64,000 nt of DNA from RGIG426 sp045639905 (GTDB lineage: Bacteria; Bacillota; Clostridia; Oscillospirales; Acutalibacteraceae). Of the stretch, positions 33,728-41,374 are shown piece by piece (within the stretch, counting starts at the first letter, position 1; each line of letters begins with the position of its first letter). A program made the position numbers and the translations under genes. The notes under the pieces are model-generated. The model saw only the letters and a program-made list of their open reading frames with translations. It was not told the DNA's origin and did no database searches. The stretch spans positions 1-64,000 of the forward strand of contig JAZUDZ010000015.1 in assembly GCA_045639905.1 (NCBI GenBank). The letters run 5' to 3'.

Positions 33728-33766
33728 ATGATGAAATTCCTGATGAAAGTTTGGTCCAAAAAATAA
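33728..33766 (+). CDS. candidate cationic micropeptide MMKFLMKVWSKK
   Basis: 12 codons plus TAA. AAAGGTG lies 6 nt before the second ATG, a good spacing. The product would be amphipathic and +4. The promoter, ribosome site and stop support it; length gives no statistical support. Confidence 0.3.
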   Translation: MMKFLMKVWSKK

Positions 33767-33784
33767 AGGATAGGGGATAGTCCA

Positions 33785-33817
33785 ATGTACTGTGTAACGA
33801 GGCAACTCGACAATTAA
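33785..33817 (+). CDS. candidate micropeptide MYCVTRQLDN
   Basis: 10 codons plus TAA, AGGGG about 8 nt upstream, just before the terminator hairpin. May be a chance ORF. Confidence 0.25.
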   Translation: MYCVTRQLDN

Positions 33818-33824
33818 CAATTTC

Positions 33825-33848
33825 AGCCCATTCCTTCGGGAATGGGCT
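33825..33848 (+). terminator. terminator of the micro-ORF transcript
   Basis: AGCCCATTCC-TTCG-GGAATGGGCT, a 10-bp stem with UUCG tetraloop, followed by TTTTTC. Confidence 0.92.
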
Positions 33849-33869
33849 TTTTCATTTGTAAAAAGAAAA

Positions 33870-33893
33870 GCACCCGTCTCACAAGACAGGTGC
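33870..33893 (-). terminator. tRNA-Lys terminator
   Basis: GCACCTGTCT pairs with AGACGGGTGC (one G-U) on the minus strand, followed by TTTTCTTTTT. Confidence 0.85.
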
Positions 33894-33899
33894 TTCTTT

Positions 33900-33975
33900 T
33901 GGTGATCCATCGGGGATTCGAACCCCGGACACCCTGATTAAAAGTCAGGTGCTCTGCCAACTGAGCTAATGAATC
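33900..33975 (-). tRNA. tRNA-Lys (anticodon UUU)
   Basis: Acceptor GATTCAT pairs with ATGGATC; D arm AGCTCAGTTGGCAGAGC; anticodon loop CTTTTAA gives UUU; T loop GTTCGAATC; CCA encoded. Confidence 0.97.
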
Positions 33976-33993
33976 ATTTTTGAGCGCTCAATC

Positions 33994-34022
33994 ATTATAT
34001 ACAACGCCTTTTGCCTTGTCAA
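33994..34022 (-). promoter_or_regulatory. tRNA-Lys promoter
   Basis: Minus strand TTGACA (34017-34022), 17 nt, TATAAT (33994-33999). The palindrome TGAGCGCTCA (33981-33990) lies between it and the tRNA. Confidence 0.9.
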
Positions 34023-34092
34023 GTTTTTTTCTTTAAAAACGTAGGAAAAGTTGAAAAATCAAGCAGTTGCAAGGCGTCAGAGTAATGACGGC

Positions 34093-34121
34093 TTGACAGT
34101 TTGCCGGAAATGGGGTATAAA
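34093..34121 (+). promoter_or_regulatory. promoter of the small lipoprotein gene
   Basis: TTGACA (34093-34098), 17-nt spacer, TATAAA (34116-34121). Confidence 0.8.
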
Positions 34122-34145
34122 ATGAAAGAAAAGGAGGCGTGTGTA

Positions 34146-34487
34146 GTGAAAAGAACGATCGCCTATATCTTAAGCTGCGTTTGTTTATGCCTGATGCTGA
34201 CAGCTTGCGGCGGAAGCAAACTGGCGGGAACCTGGTCACAGACGAAAGACCAGTCCACCACCTCGATGGTATTTCGGGATGATTTAACCGGAACGCTTTT
34301 CAAAGACGGTCAGCCGCAATACAATTTCATTTATGAAATCAAAGGCAAACTGGTAACCATCACGACGCGTTCGGAAACGGATAATGTTATTAATGAATAT
34401 TTATATAAAGTAAAGAACGATACGTTAACGTTGGAAAAACCAAACGGTGAGCAGATTCAGCTGACAAGAGATACCGAAAGCGAATAA
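34146..34487 (+). CDS. small lipoprotein with beta-barrel-like domain
   Basis: 113 aa from a GTG start with AAGGAGG 8 nt upstream; an ATG at 34101 lies before the -10 and is rejected. Signal peptide with lipobox LTAC-G (Cys about 20), so lipid-anchored on the outer face. The mature part alternates short strands (LAGTWSQTKD, TLFKDGQPQYNFIYEI, LVTITTRSE, LTLEKPNGEQIQL), like small lipocalin-type domains (DUF5640/DUF4923-like pattern). Function unknown. Single gene with promoter and terminator. Confidence 0.8.
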   Translation: MKRTIAYILSCVCLCLMLTACGGSKLAGTWSQTKDQSTTSMVFRDDLTGTLFKDGQPQYNFIYEIKGKLVTITTRSETDNVINEYLYKVKNDTLTLEKPNGEQIQLTRDTESE

Positions 34488-34492
34488 GGTAT

Positions 34493-34515
34493 AGCGGGGA
34501 GATAAACTCCCCGCT
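34493..34515 (+). terminator. lipoprotein gene terminator
   Basis: AGCGGGGAG and CTCCCCGCT, then TTTTGTTTTTTT. Confidence 0.92.
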
Positions 34516-34538
34516 TTTTGTTTTTTTATGGATAGAAA

Positions 34539-34568
34539 AAGGAGCTTGCCCCAAGGGACAAGCTCCTT
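34539..34568 (-). terminator. hppA terminator
   Basis: AAGGAGCTTG and CAAGCTCCTT with a 10-nt loop; U-run on the minus strand. Confidence 0.9.
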
Positions 34569-34582
34569 GCATGTTCCAAAGA

Positions 34583-36700
34583 TTAGAACCAGTTGCAAAT
34601 GGCAATCAAACCGGAGAACACGATGGAAACCATGGACACCAATTTGATCAAGATGTTGATGGACGGGCCGGAAGTATCTTTGAACGGGTCACCGATGGTA
34701 TCGCCGACAACAGCAGATTTATGCTGATCGGAACCTTTACCACCATGAGCACCGGTCTCGATGTACTTCTTGGCGTTATCCCAAGCACCACCGGAGTTGG
34801 CCATGAAGATAGCCATAATGAAACCGGAAACGGTGCAGCCGCAGAGCATGCCGAGCACGCCGAGACCACCAAGGGTGCAGCCGACGATGATCGGAGAAAC
34901 GATACCGACAACAGCCGGGAGAATCATTTCTTTAAGGGAAGCTTTGGAGCAGAGGTCGACGCAGGTAGCGTAATCCGGCTCGGCTTCGCCTTCCATGATG
35001 CCTTTGATCTCTTTGAACTGACGACGAACTTCCACAACGATGCTCTGGGCAGCGCGGGAAACAGAGCTCATGGTCAGAGCGGAGAACAAGAACGGCAAGC
35101 AGGCGCCGATGAACAAACCGACGAGAACTTTCGGATCGAGAAGGTTGATGGAGAAGTCACCCTGGAAGAGTTCGTTTCCGGATTCAACCAATTTCTCTTT
35201 GAAGTTGGCAATGAGGGCCAAAGCGGTCATACCGGCAGAACCGATAGCAAAACCTTTACCGGTAGCGGCAGTGGTGTTGCCGAGGGAGTCGAGGGCGTCA
35301 GTACGCTCACGGACTTCCGGTTCCAAACCGGACATTTCAGCGATACCGCCGGCGTTATCGGCAACTGGGCCATAGGCGTCAGTTGCAAGGGTGATACCCA
35401 AGGTGGACAACATACCGACAGCGGCCAAAGAAATACCATACAAACCGAGGTCAGCGGAGTTAGCGCCGCCGGCGCAGAAGAAGGCGACCAAGATGGCCAC
35501 ACCGACAATCAAAATCGGGAGAACGGTGGAAAGCATACCAGTGCCCAAACCGCTGATGATCAAGGTAGCGGTACCGGTCTCGGAAGAAGCGGCAATCTTC
35601 TGGGTGGGTTTGTAAGTGTCAGAAGTGAAGTACTCGGTGGTAAGACCGATGAGCACGCCGGAAGCAAGACCGGCGAGGATGGCCCAGTACAAACCGAGCG
35701 GGAGATCCATAGCAATGATCAAAACGAGAGCCACAACGGCGGAAGCGATTGCGGCAAAGTTGGTGCCGCGACGGAGAGCGCCCAGAAGGTTTCTCTGGCT
35801 GGCGCCTTCTTTAGTCTGAACAAAGAAGGTACCGATGAGGGAGCAAACAACGCCGACAGCGGCCATTAACAGAGGAAGTGCAACGGAAGCGTTGGCAGTG
35901 AAGGCTTCGCCGGAAGCGGCAGCGTTAGCGGCCACAACGCCCAAGGCGCAGGTGGAAACCATAGAACCAACATAGCTTTCATAGAGGTCAGCGCCCATAC
36001 CGGCAACGTCACCGACGTTATCACCGACGTTATCAGCGATAGCGGCCGGGTTACGCGGGTCATCTTCCGGGATACCAACTTCAACTTTACCGACCAGGTC
36101 AGCACCGACGTCAGCAGCTTTGGTGAAGATACCACCGCCGACACGGGCGAACAAAGCCATGGAAGAAGCACCCATACCGAAGGTAACCATAGCAGCGGTG
36201 ATTTCGCTCAGGTTGCAGTGGAAGCACAGATCCATGATGGCATACCAGAGGGAGATGTCCAAAAGGCCAAGTCCGACAACGGTGAAGCCCATAACGGAAC
36301 CGGCGGAGAAAGCAACGCGAAGTCCACGGTTGAGGCCCTGCTGGCAAGCAGCAGCGGTACGGTCGTTAGCACGAGTGGCAATGGTCATGCCGATGAAGCC
36401 AGAAAGACCGGAGAAGAAACCACCAGTCAAGAAGGCGAACGGAACAAACCAGGTGAGTTTGCCCAAAACGGCCATGACGCACAGCACGACAAACATGCAG
36501 GCGAAGAAGATAAGGACGGTACGATACTGGCGCTTTAAGAAAGCGGAAGCACCGGTACGGATAGCCTGAGAGATTTTCTTCATGCGATCGGTACCTTCAT
36601 CGGATTTCAAGACTTTTTTAGCCTGAATACCGGCGAAGACCAATGCAATAATGGAAGCAATCAAACTGGCAACGTACAAATGATCATAAATGAATTGCAT
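34583..36700 (-). CDS. hppA: membrane-bound ion-pumping pyrophosphatase
   Basis: 705 aa, about 16 membrane helices. PPi site motifs DVGADLVGKVEVGIPEDDPRN, NVGDNVGDVAGMGADLYES and TDAYGPVADNAGG are complete. GNTTAATGKG carries Ala where K-independent enzymes have Lys, so it should be potassium-dependent. It hydrolyses pyrophosphate while exporting protons or sodium; which ion cannot be settled by eye, and sodium pumping is common in related anaerobes. Codon use is strongly biased and the GGAGG site is strong, suggesting high expression. Confidence 0.96.
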   Translation of the reverse strand: MQFIYDHLYVASLIASIIALVFAGIQAKKVLKSDEGTDRMKKISQAIRTGASAFLKRQYRTVLIFFACMFVVLCVMAVLGKLTWFVPFAFLTGGFFSGLSGFIGMTIATRANDRTAAACQQGLNRGLRVAFSAGSVMGFTVVGLGLLDISLWYAIMDLCFHCNLSEITAAMVTFGMGASSMALFARVGGGIFTKAADVGADLVGKVEVGIPEDDPRNPAAIADNVGDNVGDVAGMGADLYESYVGSMVSTCALGVVAANAAASGEAFTANASVALPLLMAAVGVVCSLIGTFFVQTKEGASQRNLLGALRRGTNFAAIASAVVALVLIIAMDLPLGLYWAILAGLASGVLIGLTTEYFTSDTYKPTQKIAASSETGTATLIISGLGTGMLSTVLPILIVGVAILVAFFCAGGANSADLGLYGISLAAVGMLSTLGITLATDAYGPVADNAGGIAEMSGLEPEVRERTDALDSLGNTTAATGKGFAIGSAGMTALALIANFKEKLVESGNELFQGDFSINLLDPKVLVGLFIGACLPFLFSALTMSSVSRAAQSIVVEVRRQFKEIKGIMEGEAEPDYATCVDLCSKASLKEMILPAVVGIVSPIIVGCTLGGLGVLGMLCGCTVSGFIMAIFMANSGGAWDNAKKYIETGAHGGKGSDQHKSAVVGDTIGDPFKDTSGPSINILIKLVSMVSIVFSGLIAICNWF

Positions 36701-36744
36701 TGTAATTTCCTCCTATTAAATTTTTATTACAAAATGCTGAAAAT

Positions 36745-36773
36745 AGTATATATATTAAAGGGGGAATTTTCAA
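36745..36773 (-). promoter_or_regulatory. hppA promoter
   Basis: Minus strand TTGAAA (36768-36773), 17 nt, TATACT (36745-36750). Confidence 0.7.
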
Positions 36774-36871
36774 CCCACATTTTATAGAATCAAACCGAAA
36801 ACGGGCGGTTTTTTGTCACAAATTGTTCACATTTTGAAATTCCGGTCCGATTTGGCGACAAAAGTACATAA

Positions 36872-36900
36872 TTGACAGACGGCTCTTGCTTTGTTAAACT
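36872..36900 (+). promoter_or_regulatory. promoter of the RACo-like/HD gene pair
   Basis: TTGACA (36872-36877), 17-nt spacer, TAAACT (36895-36900). Confidence 0.6.
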
Positions 36901-36929
36901 TGAGAAAACGAGCGAAAGGAGGACGGAAT

Positions 36930-38495
36930 ATGGCTTACGCGAAATTATGTGATGAGAGCAATAAACTTTTGAATGTCATATCCTATACGCCTCCTATGCC
37001 TGTTTCCAAACTCCTTGCGGCGCAAGGCGTTTCGGTTTCCATGCCCTGTGGGGGAGCTCGTCGGTGCGGTAATTGCCGCGTTAGGGTTTCGGGACAGGTC
37101 AGTCCTGTCAGCCCGGAAGAAGAGGCGCTTCTTCGGAACAAAAAAACGGAGCCGGATACACGGCTTGCCTGTTTTGCAGAGGCTCTCGGCGATGTGACGA
37201 TCTGCTTGCCGAAAGCGGCCGTTTCCGTTCTTCAAACGGATGCCCTGCCGACTGTCCCAACAGACGGAAAAGAAGGATTCGGTGTAGCAATCGATATTGG
37301 TACAACGACACTGGTTGCCTATCTCGTCAGCCTTAAATCCGGTGAAATCATTAGAACACTCGGAAAACCGAATCCCCAGTGTGTGTTCGGCGCGGATGTG
37401 ATTTCGCGGCTGGAACGATATGAAAAAGAGGACGGACAAATTGTTCGGACTTGCTTATTGGATGAATTGGACAATTTGATAAAAACCCTGTTGTCTGATG
37501 AAAATATAGAGGATTCCCTTCTGAAAGAAATGACGGTCGTGGGAAATACGGCCATGCTGACGATTTTGTGCGGTTATTCTGCCGCATCTCTTCTCAAACC
37601 GCCTTTTACGGCTCCGAAGGGATTCGGAACGACCCAAACTGGAGCGGAATGGAGATTTCCGTTTGCCGTTTCCGTCCCCGTTTATGTAGGACCTTGCGTT
37701 TCCGGCTATGTCGGAGCGGACGCAGTGGCGGCACTGCTTGCCGCCGATATGTCTTCCGATTGTCTTTTGGCGGATATCGGAACAAACGGGGAACTGCTTC
37801 TCCGTACCAAGAACTGCTTGTATGCCTGTTCGGCTGCGGCGGGACCAGCTCTGGAGGGAGCCGGAATCTCCTGTGGTATGCCGGCGGGTGAAGGTGCCGT
37901 CAGCCGGGTGTATTTGCGGCAGGGAAGACTGGACTATACCGTTATCGGCGACGGTGAGCCTCGTGGAATTTGCGGGTCCGGGTTGCTGGATCTTCTGTCC
38001 GTTTGCGGAAAACTCGGGGTGATTTCCGGTTCCGGTCAAATTCAATTGACCGGGCATGTGCTTACGGATTACGTCCAAATGATTCAGGATGTGCCGGCGA
38101 TTGTACTGAGTGACCGTGTCACTTTGACGCAAGAGGATGTTTATGCGATTCAGCTTTCCAAAAGTGCGATCGCTTCGGGAATCCGCATTTTACTGCGGGA
38201 AGCGGGGCTGTCGCTTGAAAAGATCAACACCATTTACCTTGCAGGCGGATTTGGCAGCAGTTTGTCTCCGCAAAGTGCCGAAACCGTCGGATTGATTCCG
38301 CCCGGGTGTGCCGCCAAAACGGTGGTCCTCGGAAATGCAGCGGGAAAGGGAGCCGTCAATTTGCTTCTTTCGGAAACCTGTCGCAAACAGGCGGCCGAGT
38401 TATCTTCCCAAATTTGCGTGAAAAACTTGAATGAAAATCCGGATTTTGAAGGATTGTTTCTTTCCGGATTGCGATTTGATTTGTTTAGGGAGTGA
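36930..38495 (+). CDS. ASKHA ferredoxin, corrinoid-protein reductive activator-like (DUF4445)
   Basis: 521 aa. An N-terminal [2Fe-2S] ferredoxin domain has MPCGGARRCGNCRVRV and LACFAEAL, cysteines spaced Cx5Cx2C...C. From about 110 an actin-like ATPase domain starts at VAIDIGTTTLVAYL, with LADIGTNGELLL, CGSGLLDLL and YLAGGFGSSL. Proteins like this (RACo, RamA-like) use ATP to re-reduce Co(II) corrinoids in methyltransferases. No corrinoid protein or methyltransferase is nearby, so the partner is unknown. AAAGGAGG 7 nt before the ATG at 36930; an in-frame ATG 13 codons earlier is rejected. Confidence 0.88.
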   Translation: MAYAKLCDESNKLLNVISYTPPMPVSKLLAAQGVSVSMPCGGARRCGNCRVRVSGQVSPVSPEEEALLRNKKTEPDTRLACFAEALGDVTICLPKAAVSVLQTDALPTVPTDGKEGFGVAIDIGTTTLVAYLVSLKSGEIIRTLGKPNPQCVFGADVISRLERYEKEDGQIVRTCLLDELDNLIKTLLSDENIEDSLLKEMTVVGNTAMLTILCGYSAASLLKPPFTAPKGFGTTQTGAEWRFPFAVSVPVYVGPCVSGYVGADAVAALLAADMSSDCLLADIGTNGELLLRTKNCLYACSAAAGPALEGAGISCGMPAGEGAVSRVYLRQGRLDYTVIGDGEPRGICGSGLLDLLSVCGKLGVISGSGQIQLTGHVLTDYVQMIQDVPAIVLSDRVTLTQEDVYAIQLSKSAIASGIRILLREAGLSLEKINTIYLAGGFGSSLSPQSAETVGLIPPGCAAKTVVLGNAAGKGAVNLLLSETCRKQAAELSSQICVKNLNENPDFEGLFLSGLRFDLFRE

Positions 38496-38500
38496 AACCA

Positions 38501-39079
38501 TTGAAAAATTCCTTTTTTGCCATGTTGTCCCGTATGAAATATGTTCTTCGCTGGTCGCGTATGGGAAATACACGTCAGGAAAACATCCAGGAACATACGG
38601 CGGACGTGGCCTATATTGCTCACGCGCTGGCGGAAATTACGAACCGGCGACTGGGCGGGACGGTGGATGTCAGTAAATGCGTGATGCTGGCACTGTATCA
38701 CGATGTGCCGGAAATCATCACGGGAGATTTGCCGACCCCGGTAAAATATCATAACGAAGAATTCAGGCAGGCATATAAGGAAGTGGAGGAAGAAGCGGCC
38801 AAGCGGATGCTCGGGCAGCTTCCCGAAGATTTGCGCGGAGCGTATGAACCGTATTTGCTCCCCGAGGACTGTATGGAAAAACGGCTTTGTAAAGCCGCAG
38901 ATAAGTTTTCCGCTTTGATTAAATGCCTGGAAGAAGAAAAGTCCGGCAACAGGGAATTTCGCAGAGCAAAGGAAGCGACCATTAAAGCTCTTCATGATAT
39001 GAAAATCCCGGCAGTGGAGGTGTTCCTTGAAGAATACCTGCCGGCCTATGAACTGACTTTGGATGAGCAGGAAATGTAA
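38501..39079 (+). CDS. HD-domain 5'-deoxynucleotidase, YfbR-like
   Basis: 192 aa. HD motifs are complete: SRMGNTRQENIQEHTADVA, LYHDVPEIITGDLPTPVKY and AADKFSALIKCLEEE. YfbR enzymes dephosphorylate 5'-deoxynucleoside monophosphates. A TTG start is chosen: AGGGAG lies 8 nt before it, and MKNSFFAMLSRMKYVLRW matches the usual family N-terminus. A GTG at 38492 overlapping the previous stop is the alternative. Follows the RACo-like gene directly. Confidence 0.88.
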   Translation: MKNSFFAMLSRMKYVLRWSRMGNTRQENIQEHTADVAYIAHALAEITNRRLGGTVDVSKCVMLALYHDVPEIITGDLPTPVKYHNEEFRQAYKEVEEEAAKRMLGQLPEDLRGAYEPYLLPEDCMEKRLCKAADKFSALIKCLEEEKSGNREFRRAKEATIKALHDMKIPAVEVFLEEYLPAYELTLDEQEM

Positions 39080-39116
39080 CCTGCAGACCATAGTGAAATA
39101 GAAAGAAGGTTGTAAT

Positions 39117-40412
39117 ATGCAATGGCAATGTGCAAATTGTAAGATTCCGGTAGAAGATGAAGTGACCGCTTGCCCCCGCTGCGGAGCAACGAGCGGAACG
39201 GGAGAGCCTTCCCGTGCCGTGTCCATCTTGAAGAAAACCATCGGATCGGCTCCGTTTTTGATTGCGGCCGTGTGTCTGACACTGGTTTTTCTGCTTGGCG
39301 TCGTTTTGGATGTTATCGACTACGGCCAGGTGACAAAACAGGACGTTTCGGAAATCATATCGGTCATTCATACCGAGTTTCCGCAAGTTGTAAATGATGA
39401 GACGGCATCGGATCTTGAGCAGCTTGCAGCCGAGGAAAAGTCGGATACAAGTTCGTCTTTTGATGTGACACTGCTGCTTCTCATTATCGGATTGTGGCTT
39501 TTGATCGGGCAGCAGTCCATGAAAAAGATTCGGGTAAATACGGCAGGCATTATTCTTATTCGCGTTGCCTGTATTCTTTGCCTGGTTGCTTTCGGAATTT
39601 TGTTTGTGTGCGTGGCCGGTGGCGGTGCGCTGCTTTGGGTTAAATGGAACCCGGCCGTGAAATGGCTCAGCACAACAGGCGCGGCCCAGATTGGTATAAA
39701 GGGCGACCTGGTTTCCTCTCTTTTATCACAGGGGATTGTAAAGACATGCGTATTTGCCGGACTCGGTGCACTGGCACTGATTCTCATTATCGGTATTTTG
39801 TTCTATTGCTTCAGCCTGCGCGGTCTTCACAACTGCGCCTTGGTGTGCAAAAACGGAAAATCCGTCGGTCGTGGAATTCCGGCTTTTGTTCCGGTGATTC
39901 TTTTACTGGTGTTTGCCGGCTATCTGTTCTCGGCGGTGCTGTCTCTTCTGACATGGGACATGACCGGCGCGAAGGATTTGCTTTTGGCAATCGGATGCCT
40001 TATGCTGGCAGTGGTTTGCTTCCAATATACCGGACGGGTGAAGAAACTGGTTGCGTTTGAGGCGCAGGAAGAGCTTCCGTTTATCCCGTACGAGGACGAG
40101 CCGGTGGACGGAGTTCCGGTTGAGGCGGAACCGACGACAATGGCCGAGGAAGAACCCGTGGTTTTTGAACAGGAGCCCGAACCGTCTCCTTATATCGCCC
40201 CGGACGTGGAAGAGGAACAAACGGAAGAGAAAACGGAAGAACCGCAGGAAATAGATCAGCCCATTCCGACAAGAGAGGATTTCGATATAGAACCCGGAGA
40301 GGAAGCGGCTCAGCCGGAATCGGAAGCGGTTCCGACCCGCACCTGCCCACGCTGTGGCGCTGAAGTGGCGGAGAACGCCTTCTTCTGTACCCAGTGCGGA
40401 ATGAAACTCTAA
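39117..40412 (+). CDS. membrane protein with zinc ribbons at both ends
   Basis: 431 aa. Zinc ribbons: residues 1-25 (CANCKIPVEDEVTACPRCG) and the last 25 (CPRCGAEVAENAFFCTQCG). Five or so membrane helices lie between about 42 and 305, followed by a 90-residue acidic, Glu/Pro-rich linker. This architecture is common among uncharacterised Firmicutes membrane proteins and gives no biochemical role. Ends at a strong terminator. Confidence 0.8.
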   Translation: MQWQCANCKIPVEDEVTACPRCGATSGTGEPSRAVSILKKTIGSAPFLIAAVCLTLVFLLGVVLDVIDYGQVTKQDVSEIISVIHTEFPQVVNDETASDLEQLAAEEKSDTSSSFDVTLLLLIIGLWLLIGQQSMKKIRVNTAGIILIRVACILCLVAFGILFVCVAGGGALLWVKWNPAVKWLSTTGAAQIGIKGDLVSSLLSQGIVKTCVFAGLGALALILIIGILFYCFSLRGLHNCALVCKNGKSVGRGIPAFVPVILLLVFAGYLFSAVLSLLTWDMTGAKDLLLAIGCLMLAVVCFQYTGRVKKLVAFEAQEELPFIPYEDEPVDGVPVEAEPTTMAEEEPVVFEQEPEPSPYIAPDVEEEQTEEKTEEPQEIDQPIPTREDFDIEPGEEAAQPESEAVPTRTCPRCGAEVAENAFFCTQCGMKL

Positions 40413-40416
40413 GAAA

Positions 40417-40449
40417 AAGACACCAAACTGTCAATCAGTTTGGTGTCTT
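40417..40449. terminator. bidirectional terminator
   Basis: AAGACACCAAACTG pairs with CAGTTTGGTGTCTT between convergent genes; T-run on the plus side, A-run on the other. Confidence 0.92.
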
Positions 40450-40466
40450 GCTTTTTTGTGTTTGTG

Positions 40467-41366
40467 TTAGGCTTTCGGTACGACGAAATTGAAATACTTC
40501 GGCACGATTTCAAAACGGGTGTCTTCACCTTTTTCAATTTCACCGTCGGCATTCACACAGGCGCCGCCATCGCAGTGCACGTCCATGGCCGTGCCGACAA
40601 AATGCTCGCAAATGTCTAAATCCATATGCTCTCCGCGTTTGTATTTGCCGAGAAGGGTGATGGCTTTCAAACGGGGAACCGATTTAATTAAGATGAAGTC
40701 AAGCAGACCGTCTTCGGTGGAGGCCATGGGGGCTCCATGGTAACCGCCGCCGTAATACTGCCCGTTGGCAGCCAAAGCAAACAGATAGCGTCCGGACCGT
40801 TTGACCAGTCCTTTGGTGGTTTCCATAGCCACATCCAGGACGGAGCCGATGGGCCGGAGAAGAACTTTGAGAACGGCCAGATCATAGGCGAGCGGGCCGG
40901 AAATGAGCGGCATCTTTTTGAAGTCCGTCATATGATAGCAGACATCGGCATCCATGCCGATGGAGCAGAGGTTCAGGGAGACTTTGTTGTTGCAGCGAAT
41001 TCCGTCTACTTTTTTTGCGGTTCCCGCAACCAGTTTGCGAAGGTTCAAAAAGTTTTCGGCGCCGCCGTAGGATTTAACGTAATCGTTACCGGAGCCACAG
41101 GGGATGACGGTCAATTCCGCATCCGGATACGCTTCCACTCCGCTGGCAACTTCCAACAAGGTGCCATCACCGCCGACTGCGTACAGGCGGGTGTCGCCTT
41201 TTGCCGCTTCCTCGGCTGCGATTTTGGTGGCGTCTCCTTGGCAGGATGTGGTTCGAATGACATATTCTTCCTGCAGTTCGGAAAATACTTCTTTGATCGT
41301 GGAGATGAAAGACAGAGCCGGGCTTTTTTTGCCTGCGGCGGGGTTGATGATAAATACGTGACGCAT
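40467..41366 (-). CDS. diacylglycerol/lipid kinase (DagK catalytic domain)
   Basis: 299 aa of the YegS/DgkB/BmrU group. IINPAAGKKS, the nucleotide loop YAVGGDGTLLEVASG and IPCGSGNDYVKSYGG are typical; the C-terminal beta domain ends in ADGEIEKGEDTRFEI. It phosphorylates diacylglycerol or a related lipid at the inner membrane face. Start MRHVFIINP at 41366; an upstream in-frame ATG would overlap the methyltransferase gene more deeply. 8 bp after that gene, so cotranscribed. Confidence 0.92.
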   Translation of the reverse strand: MRHVFIINPAAGKKSPALSFISTIKEVFSELQEEYVIRTTSCQGDATKIAAEEAAKGDTRLYAVGGDGTLLEVASGVEAYPDAELTVIPCGSGNDYVKSYGGAENFLNLRKLVAGTAKKVDGIRCNNKVSLNLCSIGMDADVCYHMTDFKKMPLISGPLAYDLAVLKVLLRPIGSVLDVAMETTKGLVKRSGRYLFALAANGQYYGGGYHGAPMASTEDGLLDFILIKSVPRLKAITLLGKYKRGEHMDLDICEHFVGTAMDVHCDGGACVNADGEIEKGEDTRFEIVPKYFNFVVPKA

Positions 41367-41374
41367 AGAAAATC

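Larger units (their letters stand above)
33513..33854 (+). ncRNA. about 340-nt transcript of unknown function with duplicated element and micro-ORFs
   Basis: A strong promoter (33478-33506) and a strong terminator (33825-33848) bound a unit with no ORF over 12 codons. The 20-nt element TGAGTCCSGTGAACATGTAA occurs at 33558-33577 and 33665-33684, each after an AAGGGA or AAAGGA. Both copies can fold GTGAAC back on a downstream GTT-containing strand. Read as codons both give SPVNM-stop, differing only at a synonymous position. Two later ribosome sites precede ORFs of 12 and 10 codons. It could be a structured regulatory RNA, an mRNA for tiny peptides, or both; it matches no RNA family I recognise. 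Confidence 0.6.

Noticed and set aside
33735..33760. Hammerhead ribozyme (CTGATGA core seen at 33739)
   Set aside because: The second core element GAAA and the flanking stems are not in the required positions.
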